17,041 nucleotides of DNA, from the NCBI GenBank assembly GCA_031323845.1, contig JAVIYP010000058.1, forward strand, positions 1 through 17,041, given 5' to 3'. Below the pieces are notes generated by a model. That model made no database searches. It was not told where the DNA came from and saw nothing but the letters and a program-made list of their open reading frames with translations. Made by a program: the position numbers and the translations under genes. Of the stretch, positions 7,809 through 13,840 are shown piece by piece; the first letter of the stretch is position 1, and the number at the start of each line of letters is the position of its first letter. This DNA is from PUPG01 sp031323845 (GTDB lineage Bacteria > Bacteroidota > Bacteroidia > Bacteroidales > UBA7960).

Positions 7809-9671
7809 TCATATGCTCAACAAATAGGAGGTAAGGCTTACATCGGGGCTGATCCCAAGCTTCTTACGTATATTTGAACGTGTATATTCAATGGTGCGTG
7901 CCGAACGGTTGCTGATTTCAGCGATCTCTTTTGTAGATAACTGAAGCCGGAGCAATGCACACAGCCTTATCTCTGCTGGCGACAGCTTACTTGATTTTTC
8001 CAAAAGCTTATTTATAAACCCATCATTCAGCTCATTGAAACGTGTTTCAAATTCTTGCCACAGCTCCCGGCTTCTGTCTGAAGTGTGAAGCCGTTGTAAA
8101 AACCCATATAACTCACCTGCAACACTTTCCTCTGCACTGGGCAACAAGTCAGCAATATCCTTTTTTAATTGCTGAATGATCTCATCCGATTTAACAAGTG
8201 AAAGTGCTTTTCCCGTTAGCTCCTGCTTGTTCGACTCCAGAGCCTGCCTGGTTTTCTCAAGTTCCTGCGTTTTTATAACAAGCTGCTGCCGATGTATAAT
8301 CCTTGTTTTACGATAATAAAGGAAAAGAAATACAAACCCCAGTAAAATCAGTGAAATGAGCAGGATCCCTATCTGTTGTCTGAGCCTGTTGATGCGTTCT
8401 CTTTGCTGAAGCTCAATGATCTTATTTTTTTTGATTTCTGTTTCGTATTGCGTTTGCAACTCTGCAATAATGCTTTCTTTTTCAAGAGTAAAGAGATCAT
8501 TCTTTACTGCGTAATACAGTTCAAAATGTTTTAACGCCTCCAGGTGGTTGTTGTTGGCTTTATGCAATTTGTAAAGTTCATCATAAGAATTTAGTTGCTG
8601 CTCTTTCATATCATATTTCAGACTGAATGCTAATGCTTCCTCAAGATAATGAGCTGCCTTTGAAACATTGTTTTGCGCCGAATACAGCATGCCTAGTCCA
8701 AGATAATTGAATGCCAAACCGGGTTCCATGCCAATTTCTTGACACAGCGCTATTGATAAGGGGTAATACACACGGGCAGAATCATACTCATGCATTAAGC
8801 TATAATTGTAAGCTATATTGTAATAATTCATTGCCTGCTTTGCTTTAATATTGAGCGTTTTATTGATTTCCAGCGCTTTCCTGAAAAACTCTATAGCTTT
8901 TTCATACTTTTTCAGTTCATTGTACACAAGCCCGAATGAGTTGTAATTGCTGGCTATCTCAATATAATTTTCCAATTCTTTGTTAATGTCTAAAGCTTTT
9001 TTAAACTGTTCAAGGGCAAGGTCAAAGTTGCTTTGTTGCATATATATGCCCGCAATATTAGCTATGATCACGGCTTCGCTCCTTCTTTTATTACCCTCTC
9101 TCATAATCTTTAGCGAGCGCAAATAATAATCCAATGCTTTCTCATACCGGGCTATTGAATTGAGGTGGTTGGCATAGTTATTATAAATTACACTCAGGGT
9201 TTCTTTGTCGCCAAATTTATATGCAATATCTGAAGCAAGATGGTAATAATAGGCGGCACTGTCGTTTTGATGCAAATACCCAAATATATTAGCCTTGGTT
9301 GTGTAACAATAAGCCGATCGCTTTTCTTTGCCATGTTTTTTGCAAAGGCTTATAGCTTCATCAGAAAAAGCAAGCGCCGTGTCATAATTCCCAAGGCTGA
9401 AATTGAAAAACGAGAGATTATCCGCAGCGGTTATCAGCCCGTCAATATAGATCAGCTCGCTGGCCAGGCGGTAGGCGTTATGGGCAAAATAAAACGCCGT
9501 ATCTGTATTTTGGTGGAACAGTTTTTCGGAAAGGTCATTGTAAACCCTGACCCGTTCTTTTTCAGACAATGGCATGTCCAGCAAAGGTAAAAGACTGTCA
9601 GTTTCGCTATCAGCAGACTTAGTCAGAATAAAACACATCAACAAGGTCACAAAAACCAGTGTTTTCTTCAT
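7809..9671 (-). CDS. Membrane-anchored TPR / LuxR-type HTH transcriptional regulator
   Basis: The chosen start is the ATG at 9671 (620 residues), because MKKTLVFVTLLMCFIL then forms a clean signal sequence; an in-frame ATG at 9716 would add 15 residues with no signal character. In the 620-residue numbering, about 70-385 is a run of tetratricopeptide repeats (for example SNFDLALEQFKKALDINKEL and KKYEKAIEFFRKALEINKTL). A coiled coil follows at about 395-430, a single transmembrane helix at 434-453, a second coiled coil at 455-510, and a LuxR/GerE-type HTH at 563-618 (LSPAEIRLCALLRLQLSTKE, then RSARTIEYTRSNIRKKLG). This architecture is common in Bacteroidota. The TPR part would face the periplasm and the HTH the cytoplasm, giving a one-piece transmembrane regulator. 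The adjacent secreted GLUG protein gene is a plausible, unproven target. Confidence 0.85.
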   Translation of the reverse strand: MKKTLVFVTLLMCFILTKSADSETDSLLPLLDMPLSEKERVRVYNDLSEKLFHQNTDTAFYFAHNAYRLASELIYIDGLITAADNLSFFNFSLGNYDTALAFSDEAISLCKKHGKEKRSAYCYTTKANIFGYLHQNDSAAYYYHLASDIAYKFGDKETLSVIYNNYANHLNSIARYEKALDYYLRSLKIMREGNKRRSEAVIIANIAGIYMQQSNFDLALEQFKKALDINKELENYIEIASNYNSFGLVYNELKKYEKAIEFFRKALEINKTLNIKAKQAMNYYNIAYNYSLMHEYDSARVYYPLSIALCQEIGMEPGLAFNYLGLGMLYSAQNNVSKAAHYLEEALAFSLKYDMKEQQLNSYDELYKLHKANNNHLEALKHFELYYAVKNDLFTLEKESIIAELQTQYETEIKKNKIIELQQRERINRLRQQIGILLISLILLGFVFLFLYYRKTRIIHRQQLVIKTQELEKTRQALESNKQELTGKALSLVKSDEIIQQLKKDIADLLPSAEESVAGELYGFLQRLHTSDRSRELWQEFETRFNELNDGFINKLLEKSSKLSPAEIRLCALLRLQLSTKEIAEISNRSARTIEYTRSNIRKKLGISPDVSLTSYLLSI

Positions 9672-9748
9672 AAGTAAATTCTTACAAACCCAACATAAAT
9701 GCTGAGCAGTGTGCATAAATCAAAGGCCAGAGATAAACTTCACTCATC

Positions 9749-9780
9749 CAAAAATAAAAAAAAATAACTAATTCTCTAAA
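9749..9780 (-). promoter_or_regulatory. Candidate Bacteroidota promoter for the TPR-HTH gene
   Basis: On the minus strand TATTTTTG (rc of 9749-9756) fits the -7 consensus TAnnTTTG exactly. TTTA (rc of 9777-9780), one base off TTTG, sits 20 bp upstream, the expected spacing. Transcription would begin near 9742, about 70 nt before the chosen start codon. The site overlaps a tandem A-rich duplication. Confidence 0.5.
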
Positions 9781-9801
9781 TAAAAAAAAACAACTAATTC
9801 T
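9752..9801. repeat. Tandem 26-bp duplication with A9 tracts in the divergent promoter region
   Basis: Two 24-nt copies (9752-9775 and 9778-9801) match at 23 of 24 positions: AAAT, nine A residues, T or C, then AACTAATTCT. They are separated by CT. The pair lies between the divergent TPR-HTH and methyltransferase genes and overlaps the promoter of the former, so copy number or A-tract length could influence its expression. Confidence 0.75.
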
Positions 9802-9876
9802 ATGTTTTATTCGGTTTTTTTATGTGATGGCTGCCGGGGTTTTTTCCGGGTCATGTATTCGTTTGCTTTAAATGCT

Positions 9877-9884
9877 TATTTTTG
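9877..9884 (+). promoter_or_regulatory. Candidate -7 element for the first methyltransferase
   Basis: TATTTTTG matches TAnnTTTG exactly and lies 65 bp before the ATG at 9949. No good TTTG -33 element is present at the right distance (the nearest, 9862-9865, is only 11 bp away). If real, transcription starts near 9891, which excludes the in-frame ATGs at 9802 and 9853. Confidence 0.35.
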
Positions 9885-9948
9885 TGAGGCAGACAGCCCT
9901 GGGCGCGGCAAACCGGACATTCCACAGATTTTTAAACCACATCCTTTG

Positions 9949-10566
9949 ATGTCGAGTGATTTGATTGATGCATACAATCGTTTAGCAGTCGATTATGACA
10001 AAAACCGGGGGCTGTTCGACATGTCTGCCGTATTGCGTGAGTTTTATGCTTGCCTGGAAGGCCGCAAGGGGCATCTGCTGGATCTGGGTTGCGGGGCGGG
10101 GGAGCCCGGTCCGGCTTTTTTCATAGACAAGGGCTGGAAGGTTACCGGCGTCGATTTTTCCGAAAAGATGCTGGAGCTGGCCGGAAAATACCAGCCCGGA
10201 ATGAACAGCATCCTGGCCGACATTACCAAAGTGGCTTTTTTGCCGGAACAGTTTGATGCCGTTACGGCCATTTACTCACTCTTTCACATTGAAAAGGAAA
10301 AACATCCAAAGCTTTTTTACGACCTTTACCAATGGCTGAAGCCCGGCGGTAAAATGCTGTTTACTTATGCCTGTAAGGAATATACAGGGCATGCGGAATT
10401 TAGCGGCTACATTCGCTTCATGTCGGAAAACCTGTTTTACAGCCATACCACCCCGCAGAAGCTGTATGCCATGCTTGAAGCAACCGGTTTTGATCTGCTT
10501 GCCCGGGATTACCGCGATATCGGCGGTGAGCGTTTTCTCTGGGTAGCCCTTGGCAAGCCCGCCTGA
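9949..10566 (+). CDS. Class I SAM-dependent methyltransferase
   Basis: A 205-residue protein from the ATG at 9949. The frame is open from 9802, but the added 49 residues show no methyltransferase character and a -7-like element lies inside them, so MSSDLIDAYNRLAVDYD is taken as the N-terminus. Motif I is LLDLGCGAGEP (43-53), the acidic ribose-binding strand is VTGVDFSEKML (65-75), a third motif is ILADITKVAFLPEQFDAV (88-105), and LKPGGKMLFTY (130-140) is the usual post-motif III strand. It is shorter than the window's second methyltransferase and not closely similar to it. It is a soluble cytoplasmic enzyme and its substrate cannot be inferred. It converges with the gene fragment at 10594-10767, with only 27 bp between stops. 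Confidence 0.8.
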   Translation: MSSDLIDAYNRLAVDYDKNRGLFDMSAVLREFYACLEGRKGHLLDLGCGAGEPGPAFFIDKGWKVTGVDFSEKMLELAGKYQPGMNSILADITKVAFLPEQFDAVTAIYSLFHIEKEKHPKLFYDLYQWLKPGGKMLFTYACKEYTGHAEFSGYIRFMSENLFYSHTTPQKLYAMLEATGFDLLARDYRDIGGERFLWVALGKPA

Positions 10567-10593
10567 TCATGTGCTAATTACCGTAAAAACCGC

Positions 10594-10767
10594 TTAATTT
10601 TCATTATGCAGGATATGCCCGGGTCCGCAGGCCGTCTGCAGCGACTGGTCGTCAGGATGAAAGTATTTGCGCCAGCTCAGGTGATTGTCGATCATAAACT
10701 GCAACATGTTTCTGAAAAAAGTTTCATTTTCAGATATCGGGCCAGGGAAAAGCGCGTTGATGTCCAT
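10594..10767 (-). pseudogene. N-terminal remnant of a PLP-dependent decarboxylase-like gene (57 codons)
   Basis: A short open frame starts at the ATG at 10767, 26 bp after the stop of the preceding minus-strand gene, and ends at a TAA at 10594-10596. The peptide (LFPGPISENETFFRNMLQF, IDNHLSWRKYFHPDD) resembles the N-terminal segment of group II PLP-dependent decarboxylases of the glutamate/tyrosine decarboxylase superfamily, which typically read like LGPKAEN..F...L...L.DH..WR.N.HPED. Similarity fades after HPDDQ, and the last 15 or so residues look random before the stop. The PLP-binding body (about 400 residues) is absent. The likely reading is a gene truncated by a rearrangement near 10600-10650. 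A genuine small protein is possible, because the reading frame remains clean. The family match is from memory of the family pattern, not a search. Confidence 0.55.
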
Positions 10768-10793
10768 AGGTTGGAGTAATTGATTAAGGAATG

Positions 10794-11417
10794 CTATTGC
10801 AATGCAATGTTGTTGCTGATGTCGAAGGTGCCTTCGAACAGGAGCTCATCCCGGTAGAGCAGCTGGTAGGTGAATGCCGACAGGTCTTCCGACAAGAACA
10901 CCCTCCATACGGCGTCACAGGATGTGGGGATCAGCTCGCAGGTATACTCATCAGCCGGGAAGCTCTGCAGCAGCGAGGTGCCCGTACCGTCGGCATAGCC
11001 TCCATACATGGTAATGTCCTCAGGCGTTCCGTCTTCGTGGCGGTGATCGTGCCTGAACCGCAGCCTGCCCTCTTCAACGAGGAACATCCACGTGCGCGAA
11101 TGGTCGTCGTCGAGGTGGAAAGGAACATAAACACGGTCATCTTCACAGACCGTTACATGCATCACAAAGTGTTTGTCAGCCCAGCTTTCCCGTCCTTCAG
11201 CAATAAAGGTTTCCCCGCCGGAAAAAGTTTGTCCGCAAAGCAGGGCGATGTTGTTCAGAAAGGCGCGTTCCTGTGCATTGAGGAGTGCAGAGCCTACCGC
11301 TTTAACCTCAATGTCGTCGGTTTGTTCTGTTGTCTGCCTGTCGCGCTGCAGAAAAAGTATGGCGATCACTAATGCAGAGATCAGCAATATCAGCCAAATC
11401 CGGGATTCTCTTTTCAT
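10794..11417 (-). CDS. Conserved-looking hypothetical protein with N-terminal membrane anchor
   Basis: A 207-residue protein, function not recognised. Residues 6-23 (RIWLILLISALVIAILFL) form a single signal-anchor or uncleaved signal helix, preceded by a basic MKRES, so the rest faces the periplasm. The body is rich in charged and aromatic residues with a beta-strand pattern. Distinctive features are the His/Asp-rich segment FRHDHRHEDGTPEDITMYGG (121-140) and cysteines at 61, 91, 160 and 167, possibly disulfides in the periplasm. The cluster H123, H125, H127 could bind metal, but this is only inference. It is divergent from the membrane protein at 11490. A long frame on the opposite strand over the same bases has no features of a protein and is treated as a shadow. 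Confidence 0.7.
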   Translation of the reverse strand: MKRESRIWLILLISALVIAILFLQRDRQTTEQTDDIEVKAVGSALLNAQERAFLNNIALLCGQTFSGGETFIAEGRESWADKHFVMHVTVCEDDRVYVPFHLDDDHSRTWMFLVEEGRLRFRHDHRHEDGTPEDITMYGGYADGTGTSLLQSFPADEYTCELIPTSCDAVWRVFLSEDLSAFTYQLLYRDELLFEGTFDISNNIALQ

Positions 11418-11489
11418 AGGAAAAAATTTTAAGTTTTTGTTGAATCATTGTTCATGATGTAAAGCTACAAAATTCCTAACTTTACCGCT
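11418..11489. promoter_or_regulatory. Short divergent promoter region
   Basis: This 72-bp gap separates divergent genes. TAACTTTA (11477-11484, one base off TAnnTTTG) lies only 6 bp before the plus-strand ATG at 11490, so that mRNA would be leaderless or nearly so. On the minus strand TAGCTTTA (rc of 11460-11467) is an equally imperfect element for the anchored hypothetical gene. Neither has a clear TTTG partner. Confidence 0.3.
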
Positions 11490-12059
11490 ATGATAAGGTT
11501 TATTACATCCATATCCGATCGTGCTTACAGGCAAGCGCATCCGCGGACCATGTTGCTCCTGTTGCTGCTGTTCTTGGTTATGAGTATGTTTATATTTCCC
11601 CGGTACGCAGAGCGCATTGTTCCGGAGGCAGGACCACCGCTGCTTGATCTTCGGTTTGGCTTTACTGCTGATGAGGCGTACAACACCCTGGATGCGTTCG
11701 GTGAGCAGGGGAGGGCTGCTTACCTGGAAATGCTCCTGGTGGCCGATATCATTTATCCCCTGATTTACGGGCTGTTATTAATAATGCTTGCAAGCTTCTT
11801 TCTCAGAAGGATTCTAAAACCTGGCAATCAGCTCCGTATTATAAACCTGCTTGCCGTAGATGCCGTCATTTTTGATTTTCTTGAGAATGCCGGGATAGCG
11901 TATATGATAAGTCAGTTTCCGTTGCGTGCCGATTTCGCCGCAGGACTCACCTCTGTTTTCAATATAATGAAATGGGTCATGGCAGGTATGGCCGTGGTGC
12001 TGGTGCTGGTTTCGATGGCGGTGTTTCTTTTCTCACCGCAAAGGCGCAATGGGCGCTGA
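11490..12059 (+). CDS. Uncharacterised four-helix membrane protein
   Basis: A 189-residue integral membrane protein. Hydrophobic helices lie at about residues 20-36, 83-105, 117-142 and 155-180; the loop between helices 1 and 2 (about 37-82) would be periplasmic if the basic N-terminus is inside. That loop has a compact, patterned segment: LDLRFGFTADEAYNTLDAFG then EQGRAAYL (residues 52-79), which reads like a conserved extracytoplasmic helix pair. Charged residues sit within or beside helices, including D86 and the D129/E132 pair in FDFLENAG. I do not recognise a named family with certainty, although proteins with this loop and four helices seem familiar from Bacteroidota and other phyla. 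The near-consensus -7 element just upstream suggests independent expression. Confidence 0.7.
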   Translation: MIRFITSISDRAYRQAHPRTMLLLLLLFLVMSMFIFPRYAERIVPEAGPPLLDLRFGFTADEAYNTLDAFGEQGRAAYLEMLLVADIIYPLIYGLLLIMLASFFLRRILKPGNQLRIINLLAVDAVIFDFLENAGIAYMISQFPLRADFAAGLTSVFNIMKWVMAGMAVVLVLVSMAVFLFSPQRRNGR

Positions 12060-12078
12060 GGAGCCAGAAGCGGATTAA

Positions 12079-12113
12079 GTTAAAAGTTAAAAGTTAAAAG
12101 TTAAAAGTGAAAA
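12079..12113 (+). repeat. GTTAAAA 7-bp tandem repeat
   Basis: Four exact copies of GTTAAAA in a row (12079-12106) followed by a GTGAAAA variant (12107-12113). A second patch of the variant word (AAAGTGAAAAGTGAAC) recurs at 12185-12200. Confidence 0.9.
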
Positions 12114-12114
12114 A

Positions 12115-12180
12115 TGGCTGTTGGCCGTTAAGCTGTTGGCTGTTGGCAAATGTTCATGCTAAAAGCCAAAGGCCAAAAGC
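12115..12180. repeat. TGTTGGC words with near-inverted GCCAAAAG copies
   Basis: GCTGTTGGC occurs at 12117-12125 and 12132-12140, with an overlapping further TGTTGGC at 12141-12147. At 12164-12180 the opposite-sense words AGCCAAAGGCCAAAAGC appear. The two halves are roughly complementary, so imperfect stems are possible, but no single stable hairpin dominates. Confidence 0.75.
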
Positions 12181-12207
12181 GATCAAAGTGAAAAGTGAAC
12201 AATGAAA

Positions 12208-12297
12208 AATCAACGATTAAACGATTAAACGAATCAACGATTAAACGATTAAACGAATCAACGATTAAACGATTAAACGCTTCAACAATTAAACAAT
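12208..12297 (+). repeat. 24-bp higher-order tandem repeat built from an 8-bp word
   Basis: Three exact 24-bp copies (12208-12231, 12232-12255, 12256-12279), each made of AATCAACG followed by two ATTAAACG. A degenerate fourth copy (CTTCAACAATTAAACAAT) runs to 12297. The structure is satellite-like: an 8-bp word diverged once and the triplet was then amplified. The exact copies imply recent expansion or ongoing homogenisation. Confidence 0.9.
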
Positions 12298-12303
12298 AAC
12301 CTT

Positions 12304-12341
12304 ACATCTGCACATCTGCACATTTTCACATCTGCACATTT
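12304..12341 (+). repeat. ACATCTGC 8-bp repeat
   Basis: ACATCTGC occurs twice in tandem (12304-12319), then ACATTTTC, then another ACATCTGC and a partial ACATTT. It adjoins the previous repeat with only a 6-bp gap. Confidence 0.85.
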
Positions 12342-12403
12342 ATTCAGATCTTAGACATAAGCACAAAACACAGATAATCAAACAGTAACGAAAATATAAA
12401 AAC

Positions 12404-13168
12404 ATGAAACAGTGGTATGAAGAATTTTTTGAGAACGCCAGCCGGAACTACGACAGTGAAAGTTTTACCCGGGGCACTGTTGGTGAATGTGATTTTATTG
12501 AGCAGGAAATAAAATCTAAAAAGTCATGCCGCATACTGGATGTGGGATGCGGAACCGGTCGGCATGCCATTGAACTGGCAAGGAGGGGCTATGACATCAC
12601 CGGTGTTGACCTTAGTCCTTCGCAGATCAGGCGTGCCCGTGAAAAGGCGCAGGTAGCCGGTCTGGCCATTCGTTTTGAGGAAATGGATGCCCGCAACATG
12701 CCATTCGACAAAGAATTTGACCTGGTGATCATGCTTTGCGAAGGAGGCTTTCCGTTGATGGAAACCGATGAGATGAACTTCCTGATCCTGGAGAATGCAG
12801 CAAAAGCCCTGAAACGACCCGGAAAGTTCATTTTCACCACCCTAAACGGTCTTTTTCCTTTGCTGCACTCCATCAGGGATTTCCACAACGAATCCACCGA
12901 AGAAGGTGGTGCCACCTATGACAATCATAGCTTCGACATCATGACCTTTCGCGATCATAACATCACCCGGCGGGAAGATGACGACGGCAACAAGCAGTCT
13001 TTTGTCTGCAACGAGCGCTATTACATTCCTCCGGAAATAACCTGGCTGCTAAAAACACTGGGGTTTAACACAATAGACATCTATGGTGCACGGCTGGGCG
13101 CATTCAGCCGGAAGCACAAACTCACCACCGAAGATTTTGAGATGCTTGTGGTAGCTGAAAAATGCTGA
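12404..13168 (+). CDS. Class I SAM-dependent methyltransferase (second)
   Basis: A 254-residue protein starting MKQWYEEFFENASRNYD, a typical N-terminal helix for this group. Motif I is ILDVGCGTGRHAIELA (44-59), the acidic strand is ITGVDLSPSQI (65-75), FEEMDARNMPFDKEFDLV (91-108) carries motifs II/III, and LVIMLCEGGF follows. The C-terminal half (about 160-254) has a beta-rich insert with many acidic and aromatic residues (HNITRREDDDGNKQSF), as seen in small-molecule methyltransferases. Its sequence is unlike the methyltransferase at 9949, so the two are not a recent duplication. It stands alone: the upstream gap is the repeat island and the next gene is 149 bp away. The substrate is unknown; annotations such as biotin or ubiquinone methyltransferase would not be justified. 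Confidence 0.85.
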   Translation: MKQWYEEFFENASRNYDSESFTRGTVGECDFIEQEIKSKKSCRILDVGCGTGRHAIELARRGYDITGVDLSPSQIRRAREKAQVAGLAIRFEEMDARNMPFDKEFDLVIMLCEGGFPLMETDEMNFLILENAAKALKRPGKFIFTTLNGLFPLLHSIRDFHNESTEEGGATYDNHSFDIMTFRDHNITRREDDDGNKQSFVCNERYYIPPEITWLLKTLGFNTIDIYGARLGAFSRKHKLTTEDFEMLVVAEKC

Positions 13169-13202
13169 GACGGAAGATCCTTTTTGACGTTTTTTAAGAT
13201 TA

Positions 13203-13249
13203 TTTGTTTAATAAATAAATAATAATGTTAAACAAAAACACATTATTAT
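13203..13249. promoter_or_regulatory. Two interleaved 9-bp inverted repeats upstream of the small exported protein
   Basis: Arm pair A: TTTGTTTAA (13203-13211) with TTAAACAAA (13228-13236). Arm pair B: ATAATAATG (13219-13227) with CATTATTAT (13241-13249). Both are perfect. The left arm of B lies in the loop of A and its right arm outside, so in RNA the two stems compete or would have to form a pseudoknot. They end 69 bp before the ATG at 13318. The region is very AT-rich, so chance cannot be dismissed. Confidence 0.45.
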
Positions 13250-13317
13250 GGTTATGTATATAGATTCATCAATAAGAAAAGTCAATAAATAACAGACATA
13301 TAAATAATTAAAAAATT

Positions 13318-13611
13318 ATGAAAGCAAAAATGATCATAATAGTTGCAGTTATAGCATTAAGCATCAATGGATTAATGGCACATCAATCTGAATCAACACT
13401 TAAATTCTGGAATTCATTCGGAGAGGAACTCATCCAGCCCGTTATGAAGGAAGAAGCAATTGAAACGCCTCCGCTGGATATCCGATGCGAGTTTGAACGT
13501 TTGCGTACCCGTGATGTTTACAGAACTTTTGACCTCAGCGAACTGGTCAGGCCGGAGGAAGAGCAGGAGCTGCCCTTATACATCGAGCGGATTCTTCATT
13601 CAGCAAAATAA
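13318..13611 (+). CDS. Small exported hypothetical protein
   Basis: A 97-residue protein. Residues 1-21 (MKAKMIIIVAVIALSINGLMA) are a convincing signal peptide with cleavage after LMA; no lipobox cysteine follows. The mature part, about 76 residues, is acidic and contains one cysteine, with WNSFGEELIQPVMKEEAI, then DIRCEFERLRTRDVYRTFDL and a Glu-rich REL-like end (RPEEEQELPLYIERIL). No domain was recognised. The start is supported by the A/T-rich leader typical of Bacteroidota translation starts (TAAATAATTAAAAAATT before ATG) and by the signal peptide. A terminator 54 bp after the stop suggests a single-gene transcript. The protein is likely periplasmic or secreted, and its role is unknown. 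Confidence 0.7.
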   Translation: MKAKMIIIVAVIALSINGLMAHQSESTLKFWNSFGEELIQPVMKEEAIETPPLDIRCEFERLRTRDVYRTFDLSELVRPEEEQELPLYIERILHSAK

Positions 13612-13664
13612 TTCTGATCAACACTTCAGCATTAATCAGAGAACTTTATTTTGCTTTTATAAGA

Positions 13665-13694
13665 ACAGGCCCGCATGGTTTCCGGCGGGCTTGT
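13665..13694 (+). terminator. Intrinsic terminator after the small exported protein gene
   Basis: ACAGGCCCGC and GCGGGCTTGT form a 10-bp GC-rich stem (one G-T pair) with a 10-nt loop. It is followed by CGTTTAAATAAATATTTCTTT, which is T-rich but interrupted. It lies 54 bp downstream of the 97-residue ORF on the plus strand. The opposite strand lacks a T-run after the stem. Confidence 0.65.
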
Positions 13695-13840
13695 CGTTTA
13701 AATAAATATTTCTTTCGGGAAAGGGCTTGTCAGTTTGCCGGCAACCTTGTTCATAAGTGTTTATTCGTATTGCATCACAAAGTAAAACAGGAAAACGGAT
13801 CATCCTGACACTATAAAAACCAGAAGAAATTTATCCAGCT
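13695..13840. other. Intergenic spacer with a 10-bp palindrome
   Basis: Between the terminator and the end of the minus-strand kinase fragment. It contains the perfect palindrome TTGCCGGCAA (13735-13744). No gene was seen. Confidence 0.4.

Larger units (their letters stand above)
12060..12403. other. Intergenic region filled with short tandem repeats
   Basis: This 344-bp gap between two plus-strand genes is almost entirely low-complexity words of several kinds, listed separately. The last 60 bp before the methyltransferase ATG (12343-12403) are unique AT-rich sequence and should carry its promoter and leader, but no TAnnTTTG element was found there. Confidence 0.8.

Noticed and set aside
9802..9948. 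The 49-residue N-terminal extension of the first methyltransferase
   Set aside because: It does not resemble methyltransferase N-termini, is cysteine-rich and irregular, and contains an exact -7 promoter element at 9877-9884.
10791..11372. A 193-codon plus-strand frame opposite the anchored hypothetical protein
   Set aside because: It has no signal, domain or membrane pattern, and the minus-strand frame over the same bases has a clean anchor helix and protein-like composition. It is an antisense shadow of a GC-richer gene.
12208..12297. The 24-bp repeats as a CRISPR array
   Set aside because: The repeats are directly contiguous with no unique spacers, are built from an 8-bp word, and no cas gene is present.
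13203..13249. A confident H-type pseudoknot
   Set aside because: The arm order fits, but the 4-nt loop crossing a 9-bp stem is too short for easy folding and the DNA is AT-rich. It is kept only as interleaved inverted repeats.
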